A stretch of DNA of 64,000 nt, from contig NC_065572.1 in NCBI RefSeq assembly GCF_937616625.2, positions 39,645,653 to 39,709,652 on the forward strand, written 5' to 3'. Source of the stretch: Mercurialis annua (lineage: Eukaryota; Streptophyta; Magnoliopsida; Malpighiales; Euphorbiaceae). Under the pieces are notes generated by a model that had not been told where the DNA came from, did not search any database, and was given only the letters and a program-made list of their open reading frames with translations. Positions 49,701 through 61,590 of the stretch are shown here, one piece after another. The position numbers and the translations under genes were made by a program. How positions within the stretch are numbered: position 1 is the first letter of the stretch; every line of letters begins with the position of its first letter.

Positions 49701-52700
49701 TTTATTTCGTAATGTTTTAAACGTTTAGTTTGGTTTCGTAACGTTTGTAAATGTTTTGCTTAAATCGCTATAAATGTGAAAAGTTTGGATTTATTTCGTA
49801 ATGTTTGTAAACGTTTGGCTTAAATTGCTAAAAAGGTGAAACGCTTGGATTTCTTTCGTAACATTTGTAAATATTTGACGTAAAATTGCTAAAAAGGTGA
49901 AACGCTTGGATTTGTTTTGTAACGTTTGTAAACGTTTGGCTTAAATTTCTAAAAAGGTGAAAGATTTGGACTTGTTTCATAACCTTTGTAAACGTTTCGC
50001 TGAAATCGCTAAAAAGGTGAAATGTTTGGATTTGTTTCGTAAGATTTGTAAACATTTGGCTTAAATCGCTAAAAAGGTGAAACGTTTGGATTTGTTTCGT
50101 AACATTTGTAAACGTTTGGCTTCAATCGCTAACAAGGTGAAATGTTTGAATTTGTTTCGTAACGTTAGTCTACATTTGGCATAAATAGCTAAAAAGGTGA
50201 AATGTTTGGATTTGTTTCGTAACGTTTTAAACGTTTGACTTAAATCGCTAAAATGGGGAATCATTTGAATTTGTTTCGTAACGTTTGTAAACGGTTGGCT
50301 TAAATTGCTAAAAAGGTGAAATATTTGGTTTTATTTCGTAACTTTTGTAAACGTTCGGCTTAAATCGCTAAAAAGGTGGAACTTTTGGATTTGTTTCGAA
50401 ACATTTGTTAACACTTGGCTTAAATCGCTAAAAAGGTGAAACGCTTGGATTTGTTTCGTAACGTTTCTACATGTTTGGCTTAAATTACAAAAAAGGGGAA
50501 ACACTTGGATTTGTTTTGGAACGTTTGTAAATGTTTGGCTTAGATTGCTAAAAATGGGAAGCGCTTGGATTTGTTTCGTAACATTTGTAAAGGTGTAGCT
50601 TAAATTGCTAAAAATGTGAAACGTTTGGTTTTGTTTCGTAACGTTTGTAAACGTTTGGCTTAAATCGCTAAAAAGGTGAAACGTTTGGATTTGTTTTGAA
50701 ACGTTTGTAAATATTTGGCTTAAATCGCTAAAAAGGTTCAAAGTTTGGATTTGTTTTGTAACATTTCTAAATGTTTGGCTTAAATCGCTAAAAAGGAGAA
50801 ACATTCCGATTTGTTTCGTAACGTTTGTAAACGTTTGGCATAAATCGTTAAAAAGGCGAAACGTTTGGATTTGCTTTATAAAGTTTGTAAATGTTTGGCT
50901 TAAATAGCTAAAAAGGTGAAACGCTTGGATTTGTTTCGTAACGTTTGTAAGCATTTGGCTTAGATTGCAAAAAAGGTGAAACGCTTGTATTTGTTTTGTA
51001 ACGTTTGTAAACGTTTGGCTTAACTTGCGAAAAGGTGAAACATTTGTATTTGTTTCATAACCTTTGTAAATGTTTGGCTTAAATCGCTAAAAAGGTGAAA
51101 CATTTGGATTTGTTTCGGAACGTTTGTAAACGTTTGGCTGAAATCGCTAAAAAGGTGAAACATTTGGATTTGTTTCGCAACGTTTGTAAACGTTGAGCAT
51201 AAATTGCTAAAAAGGTAAAACACTTGGATTTTTTTCTTAACGTTTGTAAACGTTTGGCTTAAATTGCTAAAAAGGTGAAACGCTTCGATTTGTTTTGAAA
51301 TGTTTCTAAGCGTTTGGCTTAAATTGCTAAAAAGGTGAAACGCTTGGTTTTGTTTCGTAACGTTTGTAAACGTTTGGCTTAAATCGCTAAAAATGTGAAA
51401 CGTTTGAATTTGTTTCGTAACGTTCGTAAACGTTTGGCTTAAATTTCTAAAACGGTGAAACATTTGGATTTGTTTCATAATGTTTGTAAACGTTTGATTT
51501 AAATCGCTAAAAAGGTCAAACATTTGGATTTGTTTCGTAATGTTTGCAAATGTTTGGCTTAAATCGCTAAAAAGGGGAAACATTTGGATTTGTTTGGTAA
51601 AGTTTGTAAACGATTGGCTTAAACCGCTAAAAAGGCGAAACATTTGGATTTGTTTTGTAGCGTTTGAAAATGTTTTGCTTAAATCGCTAAAAAGGTGAAA
51701 CGTTTAGATTTGTTTTGCAACGTTTATAAACGTTTGGTTTCAATTGCTAAAAATGTGAAACATTTGGATTTGGTTCGTAACATTTGTTAATGTTTGGCTT
51801 AAATCGCTAAAATGGTGAAACGTTTGGATTTGTTTCGCAATGTTATAAACGTTTGGCTTAAATCGATAAAATGGGTAAACGTTTGGATTTGTTTCGTAAC
51901 GTTTGGTTTTGTTTCATAACGTTCGGATTTGTTTCGGAACGTTTGTAAACGTTTGGCTTAAATCGCTAAAAAAGTGAAACGTTTGGATTTGTTTCGAAAC
52001 GTTTGTAAACGTTTGACTTAAATCGCTAAAAAGTTGAAAAGTTTAGATTTGTTTTGCAATGTTTATAAACGTTTGGCTTAAATTGTTAAAAAGGTGAAAC
52101 ACTTGGATTTGTTTCGTAACGTTTTAATCTTTTGGTTTTGTTTCGTAATATTTATAAACGTTTAACTTAAATCGCAAAAACGGTGAAACGTCCTGTTTTG
52201 TTTCGAAACGTTTGTCAACGTTTGGCATAAATTGCTAAAAACGGGAAACATTTAGATATGCTTCGTAACGTTTAGAAACGTTTGGCTTAAATCGCTAAAA
52301 AAGTGAAACGTTTGGCTTAAATCGCTAAAAAAGTGAAAATGTTTGGATTTGTTTCGTAACGTTTGGCTTAAATCGCTAAAAAGGGGAAACGTTTTGATTT
52401 GTTTCGTAACATTTGTAAACGTTTGGCTTAAATCGCTAAAAAGGCAAAGCGTTTGGATTCGTTTCGTAGCATTTGTAAACGTTTGGCTTAAATCGTTAAA
52501 AAGGCGAAACGTTTGGATTTGTTTCGTACCGTTTGTTAACGCTTGGCTTAAACCACTAAGAAGGTGAAATTTTTGTATTTGTTTTATAACGTTTGTAAAC
52601 GTTTGGCTTAAATTTCTAAAAAGGTGAAACGCTTGGTTTTGTTTCGTAATGTTTGTAAACGTTTGGCTTAAATTGCTAAATATAGTAAACGTTTGGATTT

Positions 52701-53450
52701 GTTTTATAACGTTTGTAAACATTTGGCTTCAATCGCGAAAAATATGAAACGTTTGGATTTGTTTCGTAACGTTATAAACGTTTAGCTTAAATTGCTAAAA
52801 TGGGGAAACGTTTGGATTTGTTTCGTAATGTTTGTAAACCTTTGGCTTAAATCACTAAAAAGGTGAAACGTTGGGTTTTCTTTCGTAACGTTTGTAATCG
52901 TTTTGCTTAAATTGCAAAAAAGGTGAAACGCTTGGATTTGTTTCGTAATGTTTGTAAACGTTTGGTTTTGTTTGTAACGTTTAGATTTGTTTTGAAACGT
53001 TTGTAAACGTGTGGCTTAAATCACTAAAAAGGTGAAACGTTTGGATTTGTTTCGTAATGTTTGTAAACGTTTGGCTTAAATCGCTAAAGAGGTGAAACGT
53101 TTGGATTTGTTTCGCAACGTATATAAACATTTGACTTTAATTGCTAAAAGGGTGAAACGCTAGGATTTGTTTCGTAACGTTTTAAACGTTTGGTTTTGTT
53201 TCGTAATGTTTATAAATGTTTGGCTTAAATCGCAAAAAAGGTGAAACGTCCTGTATTGTTTCGTAACGTTTCTAAATGTTTGGCTTAAATTGCTAAAAAG
53301 GTAAAACGTTTAGATTTATTTCGTAATGTTTGTAAACGTTTGACTTAAATCGCTAAAAAGGTGAAACGTTTGGATTTTGTTTCGTAATGTTTGTAAATGT
53401 TTGGCTTAAATCGCTAAAGAGGGGAAACGTTTGGATTTTGTTTCGTAATA
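46776..53450 (-). repeat. Satellite array, reverse orientation
   Basis: About 111 monomers of the same ~60-bp satellite, here as reverse complement (AAACGTTTGGATTTGTTTCG, then GTAACGTTTGTAAACGTTTG, then GCTTAAATCGCTAAAAAGG). Monomers differ more from each other than in the left array and I saw no long higher-order period, so this array is likely older or less homogenised. Minus-strand open frames of up to 207 codons (50331-50954, 51020-51643) are the 20-residue satellite peptide repeat, not a gene. Confidence 0.96.
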
Positions 53451-53517
53451 TCTGACGCTCAGTAGCCTGTAGTCGCCGAGCATTCTGCTCAACCTCCTCG
53501 AGAAAATCCAGCGCGTC

Positions 53518-54000
53518 TCAAGAATCGTCAAACTCAGTTGGCTTCAGCCTCATGCAAGCCAATACCAGATCCCTGTCAGTGGTTCCGACAACACAAACTA
53601 CTGCACCACCAGCCAGTGGTTGCTGTTGATGAGCAATCTGATCCAAAACCGCATAATGATCCTGCAAAGCGACTTGTCTCGCTTGCGGCTGAACCTTGTT
53701 GAGTTGTAAAGCAGCAACTCCAGCAAAAAAAAGTGTTGAAGTCAAAATCGTCCAACTCAGGTTGTGCCACAACTGGTGCTTGAGCACCTCCTGCAGCACC
53801 GCGTCCTACACCTCTGCCTCTACCTCTGCCAGCTTGACCGCGGCCACCTCGACCTCGACCAGCTCGACCCCGACCATCTGGGCCTCTACCTGCTAGTCCC
53901 CTACCAGCTTGAACCTCTAGTTCATTCTGGTCCACCTCCATAGAGATCGCTCATCAGCCTCAGCATTTTGCTGAGCCGCAGCACGAGTACGAGTATTCAT
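53518..54000 (-). pseudogene. Gypsy gag N-terminal fragment (left copy)
   Basis: Minus-strand gag start. An ATG at 53941 opens MEVDQNELEVQAGRGLAGRG, followed by a Gly/Arg-rich basic stretch and the conserved LDDFDFNTF block. A further in-line ATG at 54000 (MNTRTRAAAQQNAEADE) lies in another frame and stops after 27 codons; it may be an upstream frame or the decayed true start. A short A-run indel near 53730 shifts the frame, which continues to a stop at 53518. The capsid-like Retrotrans_gag core is missing because the copy is cut at 53451. Compared with the right copy, it lacks the one-base deletion near 62955. Confidence 0.82.
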
Positions 54001-54289
54001 TCCTAAGAATGAAATAAAATTTCTCAATATATAAAAATTTAACCAAATAAACACAACAAGGCGAATTAGCCAACAAGTAATCACCCAAGTGAAAAACAAC
54101 ATATAAAAAGCAATAAAGCAAATAAATTCTCACGACTGACTCACGACATTCCTATAGGAGTAGGCAGAAAGTTTTGAAAGAAAAAGATGACGTTTCAAAG
54201 ACAAGACTCGAATCCTAATTCCGCATTAGTTCCTAGGACAATTTGGTCACTTAACATGCCAAACAAATAAACACTTAACATTTAAAAGG

Positions 54290-54306
54290 CCTTGGTTTGA
54301 TACCAA
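54290..54306 (-). other. Primer binding site, left Gypsy copy
   Basis: The antisense stretch CCTTGGTTTGATACCAA gives TTGGTATCAAACCAAGG on the minus strand; the first eight bases after the leading T (TGGTATCA) match the tRNA-iMet complement. It lies three bases from the LTR at 54310. Confidence 0.8.
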
Positions 54307-54309
54307 GTT

Positions 54310-54816
54310 TGTCACAACCCATTTTCATGAATCGTGACCGGCGCTAGGGTATGGGTATGGTTGCACCAAAACCCGTAGCTAGCCTTGCAGATAACCAACT
54401 TATATCATTTAAAACAATGTACCTGCAGAAAACCACATGCTCGGGGGCAACCGAGACTTCAGCCTAGTCTAGCAGTACAATAAGCAACATATATTCAAAG
54501 TATACTTATCTAAAATTATAACTCCAACAGTATGGCAATATAATATAAATACCATAAATACTGTAATCATGCCAAAAGCGATAAAGTAATTACCAACAAA
54601 CAACAGTCTAAAAATATAAGTAAAAGACTAAATCATAAATAATCTAATACTACTACTGCGGTCTAAGAGTTTAAAACAGTTTGACTCTTTTATTCTGAAA
54701 ATAAGATAAAGAACCTCCGAGAATGAAGAAACGGAGATCGACCAATGCTCAAATCATCCTGGAAAATTTGGAAAAACAACGGGATCAGATTTACTGAGTA
54801 GAGTTTATATAACCAT
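54310..54816 (-). mobile_element. Partial LTR of the left Gypsy copy (type A)
   Basis: 507 bp starting TGTCACAACCC, near-identical (~98% over the visible overlap) to the LTR at 63711-64000. It is cut at 54816 by the start of another LTR (54817). It differs by roughly 12% plus indels from that second LTR. Confidence 0.87.
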
Positions 54817-55433
54817 TGTCACGACCCATTTTCATGAATCGTGACCGGCGCTAGGGTATGGGTATGGTTGTACCAAAACCCGTAGCTAGCCTTGCGGATA
54901 ATCAATTTATAACATTTAAAACAATGTACCTGCAGAAAACCACTTGCTCAGGGGAAACCGAGACTCCAACCTAGTCTAGCAGTACATTTAAGCAACATAT
55001 ATTCAAATTAAACTCCAACAACATGGCAAATCAATAATTAATACCAAAATTACTGTAATCATGCCAAAGCTGATAAAATCATAGTTGAACTATATCAACA
55101 AACAATAGTCTAAAACAATAAGTATAAGACTAAAACATAAATAATCCAACACTACTACTGCAGTCTAAGAGTTTAAAACAACTCGACTCTTTTATTCTGA
55201 AAATAAGTAAAGAACCTCCGAGAATGAAGAAACGGAGATCGACAAATGCTCAAATCATAAACCTGGAAAATTTGGGAAAACAACGGATTACTGAGTAGAG
55301 TTTACTGAGTAGAGTTAATATAACCATTTACATTTATTAAGTTAAAAACCTTTAAAATGTTTAATAAAACATTTTCATTATGGATTATCAATGAAACCCT
55401 AAACCACAATTCTAAATCCATTGTCGTGTCGGT

Positions 55434-55532
55434 GAGACGTATCTCAATAACCGATCCCCGACTATCACTTAATAAATAGTGAGCCCAGGAGACGTATCTT
55501 CCACCGGTGCCCTCACTAAGGTGAGACGTATC
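55434..55532 (-). repeat. GAGACGTATCTC near-palindrome repeats in the LTR
   Basis: GTGAGACGTATCTCAA occurs near 55433 and 55521, and a variant GAGACGTATCTTCC near 55490, within 100 bp. The spacing region carries CACT/AGTG inverted pieces. The role is unknown. Confidence 0.7.
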
Positions 55533-55987
55533 TCAAACCTACCTCAATACCATAATCTTTATCGGTGCGCACGCAGTCCCGATGATGCCAATCGAGTAGC
55601 ACGTTTCAAATCAAATCCACAATGCCGAAAACAGTTTAAAAGCTGTTTATACATATATATACAAAATATAATAATTGCTTAATAAAGAGGTAAATAGAGA
55701 TATAAACTCACTGCTTGCTAAATCCACGTGATCCTAACAAGCAATCAAACTCTGGTTCGCCTCTGAAGTACGAACAGTCGACGGGTCTAAATAAAATATT
55801 AAAATCATAATTAAAATCAGACCCTAACTCTAAAGAGTACTAGACACCACGTAGGACTAGCACAACGCAAAACCAAGTCACATTTAATAAACACGTATAT
55901 TAAAGGCATTCCAAATATAACCCAAGTTATAAAGTACAAATCATATAAACATATTTAAAATGGTACATAAAATAATTAAATAAATCC

Positions 55988-56815
55988 GAGTTAAAATCCA
56001 TATTAGTGAGTCAGCCGAGTTATTTAAAACTAACAAGCTTCTTCCCACTTGTTGGGCGACCACAGTCTAACCCAAAGCAAAATATTATAAACCCGAGTTT
56101 ATAAATTAAAATACTTGATAAAATAACTAATTCAAAAAAAATGGGACTCAAAATAAATTACCCATTATTATAATTAGTCACTAAATTTATTAAGTTAAGA
56201 AAATATTTTAAACTAACTTCATAACTTAACCAAAATAAAAACCTTAAGCCAATGTTATACTGGACCCAAAACCAAACACTACCATTTAATAAATCAAAAC
56301 AAATTCAAGATCATGACCATTTAAAAAAAAAACTTCATCGCCAATTCAAAGTTCAAAAACATGAACTATTCTTATAGCCACTGAATCATTTATAGTTTGT
56401 TGCAAAAACACCTAATCTCAATAAACAACAAATCCTAGAAGCAAATCTCCAAAGCCATAGGGTAATCAAAGAAACATAAAGCTTCAGCAACCTAGAAACT
56501 TAGGCTAAAATGGCGGAGCTCAGCGACGGTGACGGTCACGACGAAAACCAAATCTCAGAATCATAACCAAACGAATTGAACTTAACATAACTTATAACTC
56601 AGTTAACAAGCAACATGACAATGAATTTAGAATTGTGCTTTAGGATTTCATTGATATCAGTAAGTCAGCCGAGTTAAAATCCATATCAGTAAGTCAGCCG
56701 AGTTATTAAAAACTACCAAGCTTCTTCCCACTTGCTGGACGACCAAAGTCTAACCCGGTCCAAAAATTTATTAAATTTATAAACCCGGGTTTATAAATTC
56801 AAATACTTGATAAAA
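55988..56815 (-). repeat. Direct duplication inside the 3' LTR
   Basis: The blocks at about 55988-56115 and 56670-56815 share TCAGCCGAGTTATT, AAGCTTCTTCCCACTTG, GTCTAACCC and TTATAAATT...AATACTTGATAAAATAA in the same order, offset about 680 bp. The second has an extra local copy of ATCAGTAAGTCAGCCGAGTT (56655 and 56684). Confidence 0.78.
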
Positions 56816-58396
56816 TAATTATCCTATTTTAAAAATAGAATTCAATAACTTCAAATCCAAGTAACCAGTTACAACTAAAACTTAGCCGTTTTAAGTTTAT
56901 AAAAGTTTAGGAACTAAACTATAATTTAGCCAAATTTGATTTTTAAAATCAAATTTAATTACTCGTTTTTAATCTACTAAATTATAAATCAAATAAAAGT
57001 CCAAAAATTATCCTATTGATAAAAACTTAACTTAAATAAGTCTTTTAGAAACTTCAGGGGCTAAATTGTAAATTAGCCAAATTGGCATATCAAATTGATA
57101 TTCAAAATTATATATATATATATATATATATAATTACCCGAGTAATTATATAAATTTAAATTATAAAACATTTATTGTTTACACTTTAATAGTTTTTAAA
57201 TCAAATTCACATTTAAAAGTTAGGATTAAAACAATAACATTAGATAAACAACTTGAGGGATTCAATTGATTTAAACAAAACAATTGAGTAATTAATCTAG
57301 CATATTAACCATCTTTCCAAATCAACAAACAAATCCTTCCATCAACACAAAGTTTTGCAGTAACATAATCCTAACTTAAGTATGCAATAATCCAAAGCAA
57401 CCAATATGACAATCTAATGCTAAAGACATGAAATATATTCCCAGTAGCTTCATCAACAAAAGCAAAACAACAATCCACGGGATAACAATCTAACACAGCT
57501 GAACTATGCTAAACAAGACGGAATCCACACTGATCTCGAAATCATAAGAAGAACGTCTCAGAGCTTCACAATGTGGTAGCCACAAATATTAAGAAACAAA
57601 CGCAACGATAAACATTAACAGATCGCAGCCATACATGATAAGAAACGGCAGAAAAATAACGAGAATACGGCGAATCAAACGGCGATAAACAGAGAGGTTC
57701 TATACGTACCTTAATTGATTCCAATATGTTGAACTTGGTAGAGCACGAATAGAACAAAACGATGGAAACACGATCTCACAACGATGCTACGATGATAGAA
57801 CATACTGTTATGAAGGGACAAGCGATGTCAAGGAGATAACGAACAAAACAATTGACAGAGATCAAGGAAACTTATCAAACTTGAGTTGAATGGAGTTGGA
57901 ATGAAGAATGATGGTTGAGTTTTCAGATTGTATCAGTGAGGAATAGTGGCTGAGTTGGAATTTAATGATGGCAGTTTAGGTTTAGGGGAAAGAAACGTGA
58001 AGCTTTGTATATAGAGGAGAATGAATGAGAAGAAACGTTACTGCCACACCTTATGTTTCAAATAGAAAAACAAATGGGCTTTTTATATTATGGCCAAACT
58101 ATTCACTAATGGGCTTATCATGCAAAAGGTAATCACGTGGAAAGGAAAATATGCATGACTTATTTTCATGCATAATAAGCTTGATTTTCATTGGTTTTTT
58201 TTTCTTTTAAATTTTCTTTTAAAAGTTAATAATACAAACCAATTACGAATCGAACTACGACCGAATCAACGAACAATTCTAATAAATTTAAATAAAAATA
58301 TATAATAGTAATAATGCTAAATTACTTAAAACTTGACGGAATGCAAAAATTTATAATTAAAGTTAAAAAAATAATTTAAAAATACGGGATATTACA

Positions 58397-58408
58397 TTCT
58401 CCCCAACT
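58397..58408 (-). other. Polypurine tract of the right Gypsy element
   Basis: The antisense TTCTCCCCAACT follows the LTR terminus; the minus strand reads AGTTGGGGAGAA before TGTAATATCCCG. The motif ATTCGAGGACGAATTTTT lies just upstream on the minus strand. Confidence 0.85.
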
Positions 58409-58511
58409 TATTAAAAATTCGTCCTCGAATTTAAACATAAACAAATAAACATAACAACACACCAAGTACATAAACAATCAACTAAACCACATAAGCAACG
58501 ATACACGTACC

Positions 58512-59264
58512 TCAAGGAAAGAGGAAATGATAACGTTTCCGCATATCGGACTCCGTCTCCCAAGTGCACTCCTCGACAGAATGATTCCGCCACAGAACTT
58601 TGACCATCGGAATCTCCTTGTTCCGTAACTTACGCACTTGCGTATCAACAATCTCAACTGGGTGTTTCTCATAGGACAGCTCCTGGTCAATGTCAACGCT
58701 CTGAGGCACAATCACATGTGAAGGATCTGAGATGCACTTCCTTAACATAGAAACATGAAATACAGGATGCACTAAAGACATGTCTGGCGGCAGAACCAGA
58801 CGATAAGCCACATTTCCAATCGTCTCTGAAATCTCATAATGACCAACGTACCTCGGTGCCAACTTTCCCTTGACACCAAAACGAACCACGCCTTTCATAA
58901 GAGAAACCCGAAGAAACACAAAGTCTCCCACCTGAAACTCTATGTCTTTTCTCTTTGGATCAGCATAACTCTTATGACGACTAAAAGCAGTCTCCAACCT
59001 ACGCTTGATCAACGGTACCTTCTCTGAGGTAACCTGCATAATCTTAGCACCAGACAACTTTCGCTCGCCGACCTCTTCCCAGCAGATAGGAGATCGACAC
59101 TTGCGTCCGTACATAGCGTCATAAGGTGCCATCTCAATGCTCGCATGGTAACTGTTGTTATAGGAAAACTCAATTAACGACAATTGAGTATCCCAGCTAC
59201 CCTGAAAATCAAGAATGCACATCCTGAGCATATCCTCCAATGTCTGAATAGTCCTCTCAGACTA
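58512..59264 (-). pseudogene. Gypsy integrase C-terminal half with chromodomain
   Basis: Minus-strand continuation of the integrase frame after a stop at 59262-59264. The end of the catalytic core is here (SLIEFSYNNSYHASIEMAPY, MYGRKCRSPICW). A GPY/F-like module follows, read as GKLAPRYVGHYEI, so the usual GPF/GPY core is altered. Then LVHPVFHVSMLRK and a C-terminal chromodomain-like segment, VKVLWRNHSVEECTWETE, over about the last 45 residues. The chromodomain targets insertion to marked heterochromatin and assigns the element to the chromoviruses, probably the Tekay/Del type. The product ends at 58512, about 100 bp before the polypurine tract. Confidence 0.9.
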
Positions 59265-60503
59265 ACCGTCAGTCTCTGTACTGAAGTCCAATCGACAACC
59301 CAAAGACTCCTGTAACGCTTTCCAGAACCTCGAAGTGAAAACAGAACCTCTGTCAGAAACAATCGAAACTGGTACACCGTGCAAACTGACAATCCTGTCG
59401 ATGTACAACTGAGCGAACTTCGAAGCAGGATACGAAACCTTGATCGGAAGGAAATGAGCTGACTTAGTCATACAGTCAACTATCACCCAGATGGAATCGT
59501 ACCCCTGTCGAGTACATGGTAACCCAACCATAAAGTCCATGGCAATCCGCTCCCACTGCCACTCTGGAATAGGTAGTGGATGCAGATAGCCAAAAGGTCT
59601 CTGATGTTCCAGCTTCACCTGCTGGCAAGTCAGACACTTGGAAACGTACTCTGCAATATCCTTCTTCATTCCGCTCCACCAATATGTACCCTTGAGGTCA
59701 TGGTACATCTTGGTAGACCCCGGATGAACACTGTAAGCTGACCTATGCGCTTTCTCCAGAATCTGATCTCTCAAACCATCCGAAACCGGAACGCACAGTC
59801 TAGAACCAAACCACAAAACTCCGTCAGCAAAAACAAACTCGGAATTCCCATCCAGATGGATCTCATCCATAATCCGTTTCAATTGTGGATCCTCAGCTTG
59901 TAAAGCTTTAATCCTATCAATCAAAACCGGCTGCACCTGTAGTTGTTCCAACAGACTACCATTCTGAGAAACCTGAAAACCGTAGCCCGAAGCTATCAAA
60001 CCATGCAACTCTCGAACCATGGGTCTACGCCCAACCTCAGAAATATGGGCCAAACTGCCCGAAGACTTGCGACTCAGCGCATCGGCTACCACATTAGCCT
60101 TACCAGGATGGCACTGAATAGTGCGGTCATAGACTTTCAGCAACTCCAGCCACCTCCTCTGTCTCATATTCAGCTCTCGCTGATCAAAGATGTACTTCAG
60201 ACTCTTATGATCAGTGAATATCTCGCAAGTCGCACCGTACAAGTAGTGCCTCCAGATCTTGAGAGCAAAAACCACAGCAGCTAACTCCAAGTCATGAGTA
60301 GGGTAATTCACCTCATGCTTCTTCAACTGACGAGAAGCATAGGCAATCACCTGTCCATGTTGCATCAACACGCAACCTAAGCCAATCCGAGAAGCATCGC
60401 AGTACACAGTAAAACCATCAATGCCAGAAGGTAACGCCAAAACAGGAGCTGCAGAAGAATCTCCTTGAGCTTCTCGAAACTTACCTCGCACTTGTCGGTC
60501 CAC
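59262..60503 (-). pseudogene. Gypsy RNase H and integrase N-terminal half
   Basis: 413 open codons on the minus strand. RNase H begins with the [13 protein letters not shown] segment and continues through [31 protein letters not shown] and VVADALSR. The integrase zinc module follows ([18 protein letters not shown], then CLTCQQVK), and then the rve core with the first catalytic Asp in AMDFMVGLP and the second in [11 protein letters not shown]. The frame ends in a TAG at 59262-59264 just before the expected catalytic Glu region, which lies in the next open piece. The real upstream junction with RT is in another frame (indel near 60455). Confidence 0.94.
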
Positions 60504-60898
60504 TCAAACTTAACACTCTTCTGTGTCAGCTTAGTCAAAGGTGCAGATATCCGAGAGAAATCCTGCACGAATCGACAGTAGTAGCCAGCTACTCCAAGAA
60601 AACTCCTAATCTCGGTAACTGATCCCGGCCTCTACCAATCCATAACCGCCTCAATCTTCTTCGGATCAACCTTTATCCCATCCTTCGACACCACGTGTCC
60701 TAAGAAGGTAACCTGTTCCAGCAAAAACTCGCACTTTGAGAACTTAGCATACAACTGATGGTCTCGCATGGTCTGTAGTATAGTCCTCAAGTGATAAGCA
60801 TGCTCTTCCTCACTCCGAGAATAAATCAGGATGTCATCAATGAAGACGATAACAAACTGATCCAAAAACGGCTTGAAAACTCGATTCATCATGTCCAT
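60377..60898 (-). pseudogene. Gypsy reverse transcriptase, C-terminal half and connection
   Basis: Minus-strand frame with [10 protein letters not shown] (FIDD catalytic box at 60833-60844), then [18 protein letters not shown]. An in-frame TAG at 60632-60634 interrupts it; coding continues after it with [21 protein letters not shown], the usual RT-to-RNase H connection. The frame drifts into a non-coding one near 60455 where the RNase H frame takes over, so a one- or two-base indel lies there. Confidence 0.92.
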
Positions 60899-61590
60899 AA
60901 ACGCTGTTGTGCGTTAGTCAACCCAAACGACATGACTAGAAACTCGAAATGCCCATAACGCGTTCTGAAAGCAGTCTTAGACACATCGACGTCCCGAATC
61001 CAAAGTTGATGATACCCGGATCTCAAGTCAATCTTGGAAAAGCACTTCGCACCCTGCAACTGATCAAACAAGTCGTCGATGTGAGGAAGAGGATATCTGT
61101 TCTTGATGGTAGCCTTATTCAACTGCCTGTAGTCGATACAAAGCCGAAAGGAACCATCCTTCTTCTTATCAAACAGAACTGGAGCACCCCACGGAGAAGT
61201 ACTCGGTCTGATGAAGCCACTGTCCAAAAGTTCTTGTAACTGCTCCTTCAACTCCTTCAGCTCAGTAGGAGCCATCCGATACAGCGGTATCAAAATCGGA
61301 CCAGTTCCAGGAACAACGTCAATGCAGAACTCGATATCCCGATCAGGTGATAATCCAGGCAACTCATCTGGAAAAACGTCAGTGAACTCATTCACTATAG
61401 GGACAGTGTTCATACTGCCCACCTCAGCATCCATGTCTCGAACCACAGCTAAGAAAGCTTGACAACCCTTACTCATCATCCGCTTTGCCTTGATCGCAGA
61501 AATCAGATTCTTCGGTGTCTCCGCCTTTTCCCCTTGAAAAGAAAAGGGTAGATCACCTGGAATCCGAAACTCGACCGACTTCCCTCAAAG
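60889..61590 (-). pseudogene. Gypsy reverse transcriptase, N-terminal half
   Basis: Open from about 61575 (after a frameshift from the protease frame) to 60889 on the minus strand. Recognisable RT blocks are [89 protein letters not shown] and [17 protein letters not shown]. The frame is lost right after GLTNA, near 60910, by an indel; the next part of the palm lies in the neighbouring frame. The apparent ATG at 61479 is internal to the polyprotein. Confidence 0.93.

Larger units (their letters stand above)
53451..54309 (-). mobile_element. Truncated Gypsy copy: gag start, leader and primer site
   Basis: Begins abruptly at 53451 next to satellite and aligns base for base with 62851 onward. 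The gag part (53451-53950) is about 90% identical to the right copy; the leader (53960-54289) is about 98% identical. The rest of the element (remaining gag, pol, 3' LTR) is missing on the satellite side. Confidence 0.9.
54817..58396 (-). mobile_element. Gypsy LTR, 3580 bp (type B), 3' LTR of the right element
   Basis: Starts TGTCACGACCC and ends GATATTACA, with an antisense polypurine tract directly after. It contains a direct duplication of about 130-150 bp (55988-56115 and 56670-56815), a GAGACGTATCTC near-palindrome cluster (about 55434-55532) and a (TA)n tract near 57111-57131. No gene was seen; the few short frames have no motif. No matching 5-bp duplication was found (ACCAT before, TTCTC after, the latter being element sequence). 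Confidence 0.87.

Noticed and set aside
1..53450. CENP-B box in the satellite
   Set aside because: TTCG occurs, but the required CGGG part at the right spacing does not. Centromere function cannot be claimed from sequence.
57566..57757. A 63-codon minus-strand frame in the LTR as a gene
   Set aside because: Short, no motif, inside the 54817-58396 LTR.
59943..61462. Plus-strand frames of 83-113 codons opposite the polymerase
   Set aside because: They are antisense shadows of the minus-strand RT, RNase H and integrase coding sequence.
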